From Desulfitobacterium sp050251735 (GTDB lineage: Bacteria; Bacillota; Desulfitobacteriia; Desulfitobacteriales; Desulfitobacteriaceae): a DNA stretch of 64,000 nt. The stretch spans positions 1-64,000 of the forward strand of contig JBFWMF010000018.1 of the NCBI GenBank assembly GCA_050251735.1. Direction: 5' to 3'. How positions within the stretch are numbered: the first letter of the stretch is position 1; each line of letters starts with the position of its first letter. Shown here piece after piece: positions 40,806 through 49,668 of this stretch. The notes beneath the pieces were generated by a model. The model was not told where the DNA came from and searched no databases. It saw only the letters and a program-made list of their open reading frames with translations. The translations under genes and the position numbers were made by a program.

Positions 40806-40850
40806 CCGACGGGCCTTCTCGATTGAGAGGGCCTTTTTATTTTTTTTCGC
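40806..40850 (+). terminator. Terminator after the tiny membrane protein cluster
   Basis: GGCCTTCTC pairs with GAGAGGGCC around GATT and is followed by TTTTTATTTTTTTT. Confidence 0.85.
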
Positions 40851-40900
40851 GATGATCGGAGGGAAATTCCATTAATGAATGCCGTGAAAATAGCATGAAA

Positions 40901-40931
40901 TAATGAAAACCGTTGGAACGAGCCAACGGTT
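40901..40931 (-). terminator. Terminator of the Trp-rich peptide gene
   Basis: AACCGTTGG (40908-40916) is complementary to CCAACGGTT (40923-40931). Read on the minus strand the stem is followed by TTCATTATTT. It lies 57 bp after the stop of the small minus-strand gene. Confidence 0.65.
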
Positions 40932-40987
40932 CAGATGGAAATACATATAATGAGGCTGCTTACAGAAGAGATAGAATCGAAGAAAGA

Positions 40988-41074
40988 TTACCACCACCAA
41001 CGACGACGATATCGTATCCCAAACCAAGGGAAAGCAAATCCAAAGCCCCACCAGGGGAATCCCCAACCCCACAT
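40988..41074 (-). CDS. Tryptophan/aromatic-rich 28-residue peptide
   Basis: On the minus strand AAAGGAGG stands 9 nt before ATG 41074, opening a 28-codon frame. It encodes a strikingly aromatic peptide: MWGWGFPWWGFGFAFPW, then FGIRYRRRWWW at the C-terminus, and stops at TAA 40988-40990. About half of the residues are Trp, Phe or Tyr. There is one basic RYRRR patch. It could lie in a membrane interface or spore layer; the adjacent tiny sporulation proteins point the same way. I know of no family for it. Ribosome site, start, stop and downstream terminator together support a real gene. Confidence 0.68.
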   Translation of the reverse strand: MWGWGFPWWGFGFAFPWFGIRYRRRWWW

Positions 41075-41235
41075 AGTACAATTCCTCCTTTGTATAAATA
41101 GTTTTTCTTATTCCCAATATATACTATGCAATAGGACGGGATTTGACAATTAATGGATTGAGGGTTCTAATTTGGTTTATTTGGACTGCTACAGGAAATA
41201 CTAGATCAAGATGTGTGTTGAAAGGGGGATGGGCT

Positions 41236-41676
41236 TTGGCTTTTACAATTCTGGTCTTCTTGGAATGGCTGTTGTTGCTGGCGGCAACTATGATTTTCAT
41301 AGGCGGAATTAGAGGAGCATTAGCAGCGGCACTCATTATGAGTGGAATCCTTTGGTATACACATCCTACTAATTTTTGGTTGTGGGAAATCCTCTTTTTA
41401 GGTGGAGTCGGAATATGTATAGGGATTCTTCTTTATTTCGTTGAAAAGGCGGGGCGAAGCAATATTGTAGCAGGTTTAGCGGGCGGTATTGCTAGCCTTG
41501 TTGTTTTTGGAGCTTTTATCACGCCACTACTGGCTATCCTGACCTGGGCGTTAGTTGTAGGTGTCGGCTTAATTCCTAAGATAAAATTTAAGGAAGTGGC
41601 TTGGGGATTCTCGCCTGTTCTCTGGCGTGCAGTGATGGGAATATTGTGTATCGTTGTTGGTAATATCCTTATCTAA
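41236..41676 (+). CDS. Membrane protein of unknown function (4-5 helices)
   Basis: A protein of about 146 residues, mostly hydrophobic. Helices run about 1-25 (ILVFLEWLLLLAATMIFIGG), 30-45, 55-75 (WEILFLGGVGICIGILLYFVE), 85-115 (Gly-rich) and 128-145. Only one short polar loop is present. TTG 41236 has AAAGGGGGA upstream; the longer frame from 41143 has no ribosome site. The helix-pair pattern with glycine motifs recalls DUF456-type proteins, but I am not certain. It may share a spore or envelope context with its neighbours. Confidence 0.65.
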   Translation: MAFTILVFLEWLLLLAATMIFIGGIRGALAAALIMSGILWYTHPTNFWLWEILFLGGVGICIGILLYFVEKAGRSNIVAGLAGGIASLVVFGAFITPLLAILTWALVVGVGLIPKIKFKEVAWGFSPVLWRAVMGILCIVVGNILI

Positions 41677-41771
41677 AAATCGAGCTTGTCAAAAAAAGGT
41701 CAATTTGTCCTCCATGGGTGCGTGCACTGAGCGGAACAGATAAGGTATAATGGTGCCTATGGAGGTAGAGT

Positions 41772-44186
41772 ATGACGAAAAAGATATGGACAAGACCACA
41801 ACCCCTGCCAAGGATTAATGAGGGGAACCATACAATCTCCCAACGTTTAGGAATATCCGCTGTAGTTGCAGATATATTGAAGCAACGTGGAATTGAGACA
41901 GAGGAGCAGATACTCGAATTTTTGAGACCTTCCTTGCTGAACCTCCACTCGCCCTTCGCTTTTCGCGAGATGGCTCAGGCCATCGAACGTTTAGAGCGCG
42001 CGCGGAGCGGAGAGGAGAAAGTCCTCATCTATGGAGATTATGATGTGGACGGGGTAACCAGCACAACCTTGCTCTATAAGGTATTAACGAATTGCGGCCT
42101 AAAAGCTGTTGCTTATATTCCCAGTCGCATGGATGAAGGATATGGCTTACATAAGGAAGCTATATTAAAAGCTTCACAAGCCGACGTAAAGGTAATTATT
42201 ACGGTGGATTGTGGCATTACCGCGGTGGAAGAGGTCGATTATGCCAAGACCTTAGGAATAGACATCATACTTACCGACCATCATGAACCCCCCGCTATTT
42301 TGCCAGGGGCTTATGCGACCCTCAATCCGAAAATCCCGGACTCTGGGTATCCCTTTCGCGATTTGGCGGGAGTAGGAGTGGCCTTTAAGTTAGCACAGGC
42401 CTTGTTGGAGTCATTAGAACTGGGTGAAACGGATGCATACGCAGTCCTTGAAGTTATGGATTTAGTAGCGTTAGGAACGATTGCCGACCTTGTCCCCTTA
42501 GTGGGAGAGAACAGAATTATTGTAGCCTATGGCTTACGCCAGATGGAACATACGATCCATCTGGGTTTACAAACTCTACTCGAAGAGTGCGGGTTGTGGA
42601 ATAAACCGCTGAAGGCTGGGCAAATAGCCTTTATGGTCGCCCCACGAATCAATGCCGCTGGGCGCATGGATAGTGCCCGTGCTGGACTGGAGCTTCTGCT
42701 TACTGGGCATGAAGAGCGAGCTCAAGAATTAGCAAGGTTCTTAAGTCGTGAAAACTCCCTGCGTCAAGACACGGAAAAGGAAATTGTCGCTGAGGCAGTA
42801 GAGATTTTAGAAAAGTCCCCTGTCCCTCGGGTTATCGTGTTAGCGGCGGAGAACTGGCATCATGGAGTAATAGGTATCGTCGCTTCTCGCTTAGTTGAAC
42901 GCTATTATCGACCTGTTTTTATTATTTCCGAGGAGGAAGAGTTGGGCAAAGGTTCCGCCCGCGGAATCGGTGGCTATCACGTTCTGAATGAACTTAGAGA
43001 TCAAGAACAACTTCTTGAGAAGTTCGGTGGACATAGTCAAGCCGCTGGTTTTTCACTAAAGAGGGAAAATATACCCTTGCTACGTGAGGCCCTGAATCGT
43101 TCGGCGGAGAAGTTGCCGGAAGAATTGTTTTATGAACGCCTTCGTGTGGATCAAAGCCTCCCCTTGGAAGCCATAGATGCCTCATTGCTACGTGAACTGG
43201 AACATCTTGCGCCCTTTGGCTTTGGCAACCCGAACCCGGTGCTCGCCGGCGAGGATTATACACTGTATCAGGCAGACACAGTGGGCAAAGATCAGGCTCA
43301 TCTAAAATGTAGCTTTGGTCCCCATGGAGAATGGGAAGGTATTGCCTTCCGTAAAGGGGAGGAAATAGCGAAGATTATCAATTCCCCAACAGTGGATGTT
43401 GCTTTTGGCTTGGAATGGAATACGTTCCGGGGTGTTCAGTGCATTCAATTGATGATAAAAGATATTTTGCCCAAGGCGACTTGGTATGAAAATGATGAAC
43501 AGCAAAGGGCTCTTCAAGAAATTGCCGTAGGATCTGCCGAGAATCTTGGGGAAAAGGTACTTGCTCAGGACCTTGAAGTTTTGGATTGGCGAGAGAAAAA
43601 TCGGGAAGAATGGATGCAAGCCCTTGAAGGATGGGAAAAACCAGTCAATATTTGGGATAGTACGGGGATAAGCCCTTATTGGCGAGAGAAGAGTCCAGAA
43701 GCCCGTTGGGTGATGGTTCTAGGGGTCCCCTCATCCTGGCAAGAGGTCTACGAGTGTATTTCTCAGCAAGGTGGACAGGAGATCCAGGGATGCATTTTTG
43801 CCCAAAGTAGCATCGATGATGACCTGCTGCAAAAGCGTACGGATTATTTATGCAGAGAAAACCTTGTCCAAATCTACAGAGTGTTATATGATTTGGCTAT
43901 TAAGAAAAATCCGTTTTCTTGGCAGATGCAAGACCTGCCCCTCTGGAAAGCTCGAGCGGCCTTGAAGGTATTTGAAGAATTAGGTTTACTGCGCTGCTTG
44001 CGGTATACAGATCAAAAAGTGGATTTGGAATGGATACCTGCAACGCAAAAGCTGAATTTAGAGTCGTCATTGCGTTTTCGTACTGCTAAAAGATGCTGGG
44101 AGGATGCAAAGGCCTTCAGTGTAGACTATAGAACATTAGCTTGGCCTGAATTTAGGCAAAAGCTAGATAAGGGCCAACGCAACTGA
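41772..44186 (+). CDS. recJ: Single-stranded-DNA exonuclease RecJ
   Basis: An 804-residue 5'-3' exonuclease of the DHH family. The core motifs are YGDYDVDGVTSTTLLY near 82-97, TVDCGITA, TDHHEPP (motif III DHH), and the DHHA1 region with GGHSQAAGFSLKRE. The OB-fold domain follows (about 460-570). The last 230 residues form an extra C-terminal domain, common in Firmicute RecJ, with no motifs that I recognise. ATG 41772 follows GGAGG. A TATAAT at 41746 suggests its own promoter. It works in mismatch and recombination repair. Confidence 0.95.
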   Translation: MTKKIWTRPQPLPRINEGNHTISQRLGISAVVADILKQRGIETEEQILEFLRPSLLNLHSPFAFREMAQAIERLERARSGEEKVLIYGDYDVDGVTSTTLLYKVLTNCGLKAVAYIPSRMDEGYGLHKEAILKASQADVKVIITVDCGITAVEEVDYAKTLGIDIILTDHHEPPAILPGAYATLNPKIPDSGYPFRDLAGVGVAFKLAQALLESLELGETDAYAVLEVMDLVALGTIADLVPLVGENRIIVAYGLRQMEHTIHLGLQTLLEECGLWNKPLKAGQIAFMVAPRINAAGRMDSARAGLELLLTGHEERAQELARFLSRENSLRQDTEKEIVAEAVEILEKSPVPRVIVLAAENWHHGVIGIVASRLVERYYRPVFIISEEEELGKGSARGIGGYHVLNELRDQEQLLEKFGGHSQAAGFSLKRENIPLLREALNRSAEKLPEELFYERLRVDQSLPLEAIDASLLRELEHLAPFGFGNPNPVLAGEDYTLYQADTVGKDQAHLKCSFGPHGEWEGIAFRKGEEIAKIINSPTVDVAFGLEWNTFRGVQCIQLMIKDILPKATWYENDEQQRALQEIAVGSAENLGEKVLAQDLEVLDWREKNREEWMQALEGWEKPVNIWDSTGISPYWREKSPEARWVMVLGVPSSWQEVYECISQQGGQEIQGCIFAQSSIDDDLLQKRTDYLCRENLVQIYRVLYDLAIKKNPFSWQMQDLPLWKARAALKVFEELGLLRCLRYTDQKVDLEWIPATQKLNLESSLRFRTAKRCWEDAKAFSVDYRTLAWPEFRQKLDKGQRN

Positions 44187-44225
44187 GTCACAATACAGCT
44201 AAGTAAAAGGAAAGGTGTGAAAACA

Positions 44226-44738
44226 GTGGATTTTGACCAGTATATTCGCGTTATTGAGGATTTCCCCAAACCTGGTATTTCCTTTAAAGATATCACGACC
44301 CTTTTAAAGGATGGAGAAGCTTATCGGGCAGCTATTGATGCCATCGTTGAGCAGGTAAAGGGATATCAACCGGATCTCATTGTGGGACCGGAAGCACGCG
44401 GTTTTTTATTGGGAGCTCCAGTAGCCTATGCCTTAGGAATTGGCTTTGTACCCGTGCGTAAGCCGGGGAAACTCCCCGGCCAAACGGTCAGCGAAACCTA
44501 TGAACTCGAATATGGTTGTGATACATTAGAAGTTCATGCAGATGCGCTAAGGTCAGGACAAAGGGTGGCTATTGTGGATGATTTACTAGCAACCGGCGGG
44601 ACGACATCAGCTACTGCCCGCCTAATCGAAAAGACAGGAGCTCAAGTCGTCAGCATGGGTTTCTTAATCGAACTTAGTTTTCTGGAAGGGCGTAAGAAAT
44701 TGCAAGGCTATGATATTTTTTCCTTGCTGAATTATTAA
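44226..44738 (+). CDS. apt: Adenine phosphoribosyltransferase
   Basis: An enzyme of about 170 residues that salvages adenine to AMP with PRPP. It has IEDFPKPGISFKDITTLL at the start, GPEARGFLLGAPVAYALG, RKPGKLPGQT, and the PRPP loop VAIVDDLLATGGTTSATARLI. GTG 44226 sits 10 nt after AAAGGAAAGG; GTG 44217 is an alternative but too close to that site. The recJ-apt-relA order is common in Firmicutes. Confidence 0.95.
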   Translation: MDFDQYIRVIEDFPKPGISFKDITTLLKDGEAYRAAIDAIVEQVKGYQPDLIVGPEARGFLLGAPVAYALGIGFVPVRKPGKLPGQTVSETYELEYGCDTLEVHADALRSGQRVAIVDDLLATGGTTSATARLIEKTGAQVVSMGFLIELSFLEGRKKLQGYDIFSLLNY

Positions 44739-44768
44739 GAAGATGGGGCACAAGAGAGGAGCAGTGTG

Positions 44769-46958
44769 ATGTCGATAGGCGAGCTCATGGAAAAATTGCA
44801 TAAAGCATCTCCGGAAGGGATTAAGCTTATTGAGAAGGCTTATTCCTTTGCTGAAGAAGCACACCGTGGGCAGCTTCGCAATTCTGGAGAAGAATATATT
44901 CAGCATCCTCTGGAAGTGGCCAAGATTTTATTGGAACTAGAATTGGATGAGGCAACGATTGCAGCGGCTTTCCTCCATGATGTGGTGGAGGACACCAAGT
45001 ATTCTGTAGAGGATATCGAAAAGGAGTTTGGCTCCCAAGTGGCCTTATTGGTGGATGGGGTCACAAAATTAGGACGAATTGAGTATAAGAGCAAGGAAGA
45101 GCTTCAAGTCGAGAACCTCCGTAAGATGTTCCTAGCCATGGCTAAGGATATACGGGTTATCTTGATCAAATTAGCGGATCGCCTGCATAATATGCGTACG
45201 TTAAAATACCATTCTGAGAAGAAGCAAAAAGAGATTGCTCAAGAGACTATAGAAATCTTTGCCCCCCTCGCTAATCGCTTAGGTATCTTCCGGATTAAAT
45301 GGGAGCTAGAGGATTTATCCTTCCGCTACCTGAAACCCCAAGAGTACTATGACTTGTCCGAAGGAATCGCTTTAAAACGAGCCGAACGGGAAGTGCAGAT
45401 CAATGAGGTTATTACTCAGCTGCGTAGCCGTTTGTCAGAGGTAGGAATTCGGGCGGATATATCGGGGCGCCCTAAACATTTTTATAGTATCTATCGCAAA
45501 ATGATCAATCAACATAAAGAATTAAGTGAGATTTATGATTTAACAGCCGTTAGGGTTATCGTCGATTCTGTCAATGATTGTTATGGTGCTTTAGGAATTA
45601 TTCATACGTTATGGAAACCTTTGCCGGGTCGGTTTAAGGATTATATTGCCATGCCTAAACCTAATATGTATCAATCGCTCCACACCACCTTGGTGGGGGC
45701 ACATGGCGAACCCTTTGAAATCCAAATCAGAACTTGGGAAATGCATCGTACTGCTGAATATGGTATTGCTGCACACTGGAAATACAAAGAGGGCCCAGGC
45801 AGACCCACAGGCGGGAATTTTGAACAAAAGCTTTCCTGGTTACGGCAGCTTCTTGAGTGGCAGCATGATTCACGGGATGCCGGCGAATTTATGGAGTCCC
45901 TGAAGATTGACCTCTTTGCCGATACGGTGTTTGTATTTACCCCAAAAGGGGATGTGGTCGAGCTCCCGGCGGGATCCTGTCCGGTGGATTTTGCTTATCG
46001 GGTTCATACGGATGTTGGGCATCGCTGCGTAGGTGCTAAGATTAACAGCCGGATTGTTCCCTTGGAGACCAAGCTAACTAATGGTGATATTGTTGAGATT
46101 CTCACCTCAAAGCAGAGCAATGGACCGAGTAGGGATTGGCTGTCCTTTGTCAAGACCTCCCAAGCAAAAAACCGGATTCGGGGCTGGTTTAAGAAAGAAA
46201 AACGGGAAGAGAATGTGGTGCGTGGACGCGAAGGAATTGAACGCGAAGTACGCAAGCTTGGTCTTGACCCCACTCAGGCTCTCCGCCCGGAAGTACTTCT
46301 CAAGATTGCCAAATCCTATAATATCACGAATTTAGATGATCTTTACGCTGCTATGGGAGATGGCGCGATTACGACCAATAAGGTCCTCATGCGCTTGCGG
46401 GAGGATTTTACTAAGGAAGAACGGGAAAGGATGCAATTGGAAGCCCTGCAACAGGGAGATGGCAAATCGGCCCGGGATTCCAGTAGCTATGGTAAAGCTA
46501 GTCAGGGAGTACGAGTTAAAGGGGTCGACAATATTTTGATCCGTTTTTCCCGTTGTTGTAACCCTTTGCCCGGGGATGATATCGTGGGTTACATCACTCG
46601 GGGCAGAGGAGTCTCCATTCATCGACGAGAATGTGATAATATCAAACATCATTCTCCTGAAGAACAAGCCCGGATGGTCGAAGTGATTTGGGATACGGAC
46701 GTCGAGTCTATCTATCCGGTGGATTTGGAGATCTTCGCCTTGGATAGACCGCGGTTAGTAACGGATGTGATGAATGCGGTTTTAGAGACACGAACCAGTA
46801 TTTTAGCGATTAATGCCCGTGTCGGTAAAGATAAAATTACCCATATCCAACTGAGTATCGAGATTCGCAATCTGGGGCATTTGTATAATGTCATACAGAA
46901 GATTCGACGAATCAAAGATATTAGCTCTGTGGAGCGGGTGCATTTAGGGGGGCGCTAA
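44769..46958 (+). CDS. relA: Bifunctional (p)ppGpp synthetase/hydrolase (RelA/SpoT)
   Basis: A 729-residue Rel protein. The order is: HD hydrolase domain (FLHDVVEDTKYSVEDIE near 73-89; HLP-type metal site retained); synthetase domain (about 230-350, with RPKHFYSIYRKM and YQSLHTT); TGS domain (VFVFTPKGDVVELPAGSCPVDFAY near 390); helical and Cys-containing region (FSRCCNPLPGDDIVGYITRGRGVSIHRREC); and ACT domain at the end. Both HD and synthetase motifs look intact, so it is likely bifunctional. ATG 44769 is 8 nt after GAGAGGAG. Co-transcribed with apt and dtd. Confidence 0.95.
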   Translation: MSIGELMEKLHKASPEGIKLIEKAYSFAEEAHRGQLRNSGEEYIQHPLEVAKILLELELDEATIAAAFLHDVVEDTKYSVEDIEKEFGSQVALLVDGVTKLGRIEYKSKEELQVENLRKMFLAMAKDIRVILIKLADRLHNMRTLKYHSEKKQKEIAQETIEIFAPLANRLGIFRIKWELEDLSFRYLKPQEYYDLSEGIALKRAEREVQINEVITQLRSRLSEVGIRADISGRPKHFYSIYRKMINQHKELSEIYDLTAVRVIVDSVNDCYGALGIIHTLWKPLPGRFKDYIAMPKPNMYQSLHTTLVGAHGEPFEIQIRTWEMHRTAEYGIAAHWKYKEGPGRPTGGNFEQKLSWLRQLLEWQHDSRDAGEFMESLKIDLFADTVFVFTPKGDVVELPAGSCPVDFAYRVHTDVGHRCVGAKINSRIVPLETKLTNGDIVEILTSKQSNGPSRDWLSFVKTSQAKNRIRGWFKKEKREENVVRGREGIEREVRKLGLDPTQALRPEVLLKIAKSYNITNLDDLYAAMGDGAITTNKVLMRLREDFTKEERERMQLEALQQGDGKSARDSSSYGKASQGVRVKGVDNILIRFSRCCNPLPGDDIVGYITRGRGVSIHRRECDNIKHHSPEEQARMVEVIWDTDVESIYPVDLEIFALDRPRLVTDVMNAVLETRTSILAINARVGKDKITHIQLSIEIRNLGHLYNVIQKIRRIKDISSVERVHLGGR

Positions 46959-46959
46959 T

Positions 46960-47409
46960 TTGCGTAGTGTAGTTCAGCGAGTGACCCAGGCCTCCGTAAC
47001 CGTTGATGGAGAGGTCGTCGGCAAAATTAGCGCCGGATTGCTGATTTTTTTCGGGGTGGGACAGAGCGACCAGGAGTCAGATTTGGAATGGCTGGTCGAT
47101 AAGATCGTCGGTCTGAGGATCTTTGAGGATGAGGATGGGAAAATGAATCGCTCGATTTCGGATGTGGGCGGTGAAATCCTCATGGTTTCCCAATTTACAC
47201 TCTATGGTGATTGCCGTAAGGGTAGACGCCCCAGCTTTTCAAGCGCAGCCCCTCCAGAGGTAGCGAAGGTCTTGTTTGATCAGGCTGTGGATAAATTACG
47301 AGGGTATGGAATTCAGGTGGCCACGGGAATCTTTCAAGCAGAGATGAAGGTAGAGTTGGTCAATGATGGACCCGTAACAATGCTTTTAGATAGCGAGAAG
47401 AATTTTTAG
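46960..47409 (+). CDS. dtd: D-aminoacyl-tRNA deacylase
   Basis: A 149-residue homodimeric enzyme that frees D-amino acids from tRNA. Family motifs are VVQRVTQASVTVDGEVVG at the N-terminus, the catalytic-site SQFTLYGD near 78-85 and the cross-subunit Gly-cisPro motif in NDGPVTMLLDS. TTG 46960 lies one base after the rel stop, with a GGGGGG ribosome site. The rel-dtd pair is conserved in Firmicutes. Confidence 0.95.
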   Translation: MRSVVQRVTQASVTVDGEVVGKISAGLLIFFGVGQSDQESDLEWLVDKIVGLRIFEDEDGKMNRSISDVGGEILMVSQFTLYGDCRKGRRPSFSSAAPPEVAKVLFDQAVDKLRGYGIQVATGIFQAEMKVELVNDGPVTMLLDSEKNF

Positions 47410-47422
47410 GGGGGGATCGGTA

Positions 47423-48040
47423 GTGATTGAATGCCGTGCCGTAGGTCCAATGGGAGCGAACTGTTATTTGGTCAGCTGCCCGGAAACCAAAAAGGCTGCC
47501 ATCATTGACCCAGGAGCGAATAGTGATGGACTTAAAAAGTGGATTGCCGACAAAGGGGTCCAGGTGGAATATATCTTGTTAACCCATGGCCATTTTGACC
47601 ACATCGGAGCCGTAGATGACCTGCGTGAGCAATATCAAGCAAAAGTAGGCATTCATCACGAGGATGCTGTCATGCTCACCAGTGGAGCTCATAATTTGTC
47701 GCGTATGTTGGGCAAGTCCTTCGAATATAAGTCGGCAGATTTCTTTCTGGAAGAGGGGCAAGTGCTTCAAGTTGGAAAACTGAGCCTCACTGTCATTGCT
47801 ACACCTGGCCATTCCCTTGGCGGGGTATGCTTTTTGACTGCCGAGGGTCTGTTAAGTGGAGATACCCTTTTCGATGGCTCAGTTGGTCGGGCTGACTTTC
47901 CTGGGGGATCCATGGAAGAGTTAATTAGCTCTATAGAGGAGAAATTGCTCATTTTACCTGATGATACCATGGTGTATCCGGGCCATGGTCCGGGAACCAC
48001 GATTGGGAGGGAAAAACGGGATAACCCGTTTTTACAATGA
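47423..48040 (+). CDS. Metallo-beta-lactamase-fold hydrolase (glyoxalase II-like)
   Basis: A 205-residue MBL-fold enzyme. The metal-binding motif LLTHGHFDHIGAV (H-x-H-x-D-H), a later TPGHSLGG His, GDTLFDGSVGR with the bridging Asp, and VYPGHGPGTT with the last His are all visible. It resembles the YqgX/YcbL group, which has glyoxalase II-type thioesterase activity in some members. GTG 47423 follows GGGGGGA. It overlaps hemZ by 4 bp. Confidence 0.9.
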   Translation: MIECRAVGPMGANCYLVSCPETKKAAIIDPGANSDGLKKWIADKGVQVEYILLTHGHFDHIGAVDDLREQYQAKVGIHHEDAVMLTSGAHNLSRMLGKSFEYKSADFFLEEGQVLQVGKLSLTVIATPGHSLGGVCFLTAEGLLSGDTLFDGSVGRADFPGGSMEELISSIEEKLLILPDDTMVYPGHGPGTTIGREKRDNPFLQ

Positions 48041-49668
48041 AGATCATCTTAAAAAGCAACACCTTATCCCGCTCCGAACTGGCAGCGGGTCTTTCCTTAA
48101 GCCGTGCTTTTTTTCCCCATGCTCAAGTGGAGCTTGAAGAGGAAAGTACAGACAAGGCTGAAGATGGGAAGCCAATAGAAAAAGATCCAAAGGATGTCGA
48201 CCTCAACCAGAGTGATACTGCTGTAGCACATGACGAGATCGGGATAGTACATATAGATATTCATTATCCCGATACCCCTTGGCGAATTGAAGGATATTTT
48301 AGTCGACAGGAGGCCCATCATGAAACAGGAGAGGACATAAAGGAAGCTGACGTTAAGGAAGCTGCCTTCGAGGTTGATGAGGATGAAGTGAAAGCTTTGT
48401 TAGCCCATCCCTATGTGGGAAAGGAAAGTCTGCGCAAGCTCTTCTTAAAAAGAGGCCTCCTAGCTCTGCTTCCTCAGGTAGCAGGGCATACCCCTCCTTG
48501 GGGGATTCTTACCGGTATTCGCCCCAGTAAGATTCTTCATCGTTTGCATGATGCAGGATATACGGTTGAGGAAAGTAATAGATCATTAAGGGAAGTATAT
48601 GGGGTCCGTGAGGATAAAGCTCAATTGCTCCAAGAAGTGGTTTCCCTCCAACAACCCTACCTTAACTTTATGAGAACCCACCCTAGCCACAGTGCTATCT
48701 ATGTGGGAATACCCTTCTGCCCTACGCGCTGTTCCTATTGCTCTTTTCCTGCCTACTCCTTGAAGCAAGGAAGGGAGCCGCTTGAGCGATATCTTCAAGG
48801 ATTAAGAGAGGAGATTCGCATCACCGGCGCTTGGATGAGCGCTTGTGGACTCGTGGCTGATTCGATCTACCTAGGCGGAGGTACTCCGACAATCCTTACT
48901 ACCTCAGAGATTAGTGCGCTCATCGCTTTAGTGCTGAAGGCTGTCCCCACAGAAGGTGTCGTAGAACTGACAGTCGAAGCAGGTCGCCCGGATACTCTTT
49001 CCCAGGAGAAGCTTCTGGCTCTCCGGGAGTGCGGTGTCAATCGCCTGAGCATCAATCCTCAAACCATGCATGACCAGACCCTCCAGAGGATTGGTCGTGC
49101 TCATACTGTGGACGATATTCTTAAGGTCTATCAGTTTGCGCGCGAGATACCGGACTGGGTTATCAATATGGACCTGATTATGGGCCTACCCGGCGAAGGG
49201 ATAAAAGATATCCAAGAAACCCTTGAGCAAATAAAGATATTAGACCCCGATAATCTGACCGTTCACGCTTTAGCCATTAAACGGGGTTCGAAGGAGCACG
49301 AACAAGGCTCAACTCAGAATTTGGGCAGTGATTTAGAGTCTATCCAGCATGTAGTGATGACCAATGCCTATTCCATGGGCTTGCAACCCTATTATCTTTA
49401 TCGACAAAAGTATATCGCGGGGAATCTGGAGAATATCGGCTTTGCCAAGCCCGGGTTAGAATGTCGTTATAATATCGGCATCATGGAAGAACAGCAAACG
49501 GTCATCGGTCTAGGAGCGGGTGCTTCCAGTAAGATAATCAATCCCAAAGATTTTTCCTTGATTAATATCCATCATCCCTCCGATTGGCAGGCTTACCTGC
49601 TACGATGGCAAGAGATGCAAATGCGAAGAGAAGAAGCTTGGAATGAGGGTGTAAAGCATGGCAACTGA
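48037..49668 (+). CDS. hemZ: Oxygen-independent coproporphyrinogen oxidase-like radical SAM enzyme HemZ
   Basis: A 543-residue radical SAM protein. The cluster motif CPTRCSYCSF (C-x3-C-x2-C) lies near residues 228-237, preceded by IYVGIPF. Further motifs are SIYLGGGTPTIL, VEAGRPDT and NMDLIMGLPGE. The first 200 residues match HemZ of Clostridia, which places an extra N-terminal domain before the SAM barrel. An acidic stretch (EEESTDKAEDGKPIEKDPKD, about 34-53) interrupts this region and may be species-specific. It is the end of the rel-dtd-MBL operon, and its 3' end overlaps the PhnF-like regulator gene. Confidence 0.9.
   Translation: MKIILKSNTLSRSELAAGLSLSRAFFPHAQVELEEESTDKAEDGKPIEKDPKDVDLNQSDTAVAHDEIGIVHIDIHYPDTPWRIEGYFSRQEAHHETGEDIKEADVKEAAFEVDEDEVKALLAHPYVGKESLRKLFLKRGLLALLPQVAGHTPPWGILTGIRPSKILHRLHDAGYTVEESNRSLREVYGVREDKAQLLQEVVSLQQPYLNFMRTHPSHSAIYVGIPFCPTRCSYCSFPAYSLKQGREPLERYLQGLREEIRITGAWMSACGLVADSIYLGGGTPTILTTSEISALIALVLKAVPTEGVVELTVEAGRPDTLSQEKLLALRECGVNRLSINPQTMHDQTLQRIGRAHTVDDILKVYQFAREIPDWVINMDLIMGLPGEGIKDIQETLEQIKILDPDNLTVHALAIKRGSKEHEQGSTQNLGSDLESIQHVVMTNAYSMGLQPYYLYRQKYIAGNLENIGFAKPGLECRYNIGIMEEQQTVIGLGAGASSKIINPKDFSLINIHHPSDWQAYLLRWQEMQMRREEAWNEGVKHGN

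Noticed and set aside
40913..41101. Plus-strand frame with a Kazal-inhibitor-like NGSDGNTYN sequence
   Set aside because: It lacks the cysteines of Kazal domains, has no ribosome site, and is antisense to the Trp-rich peptide gene and its terminator.
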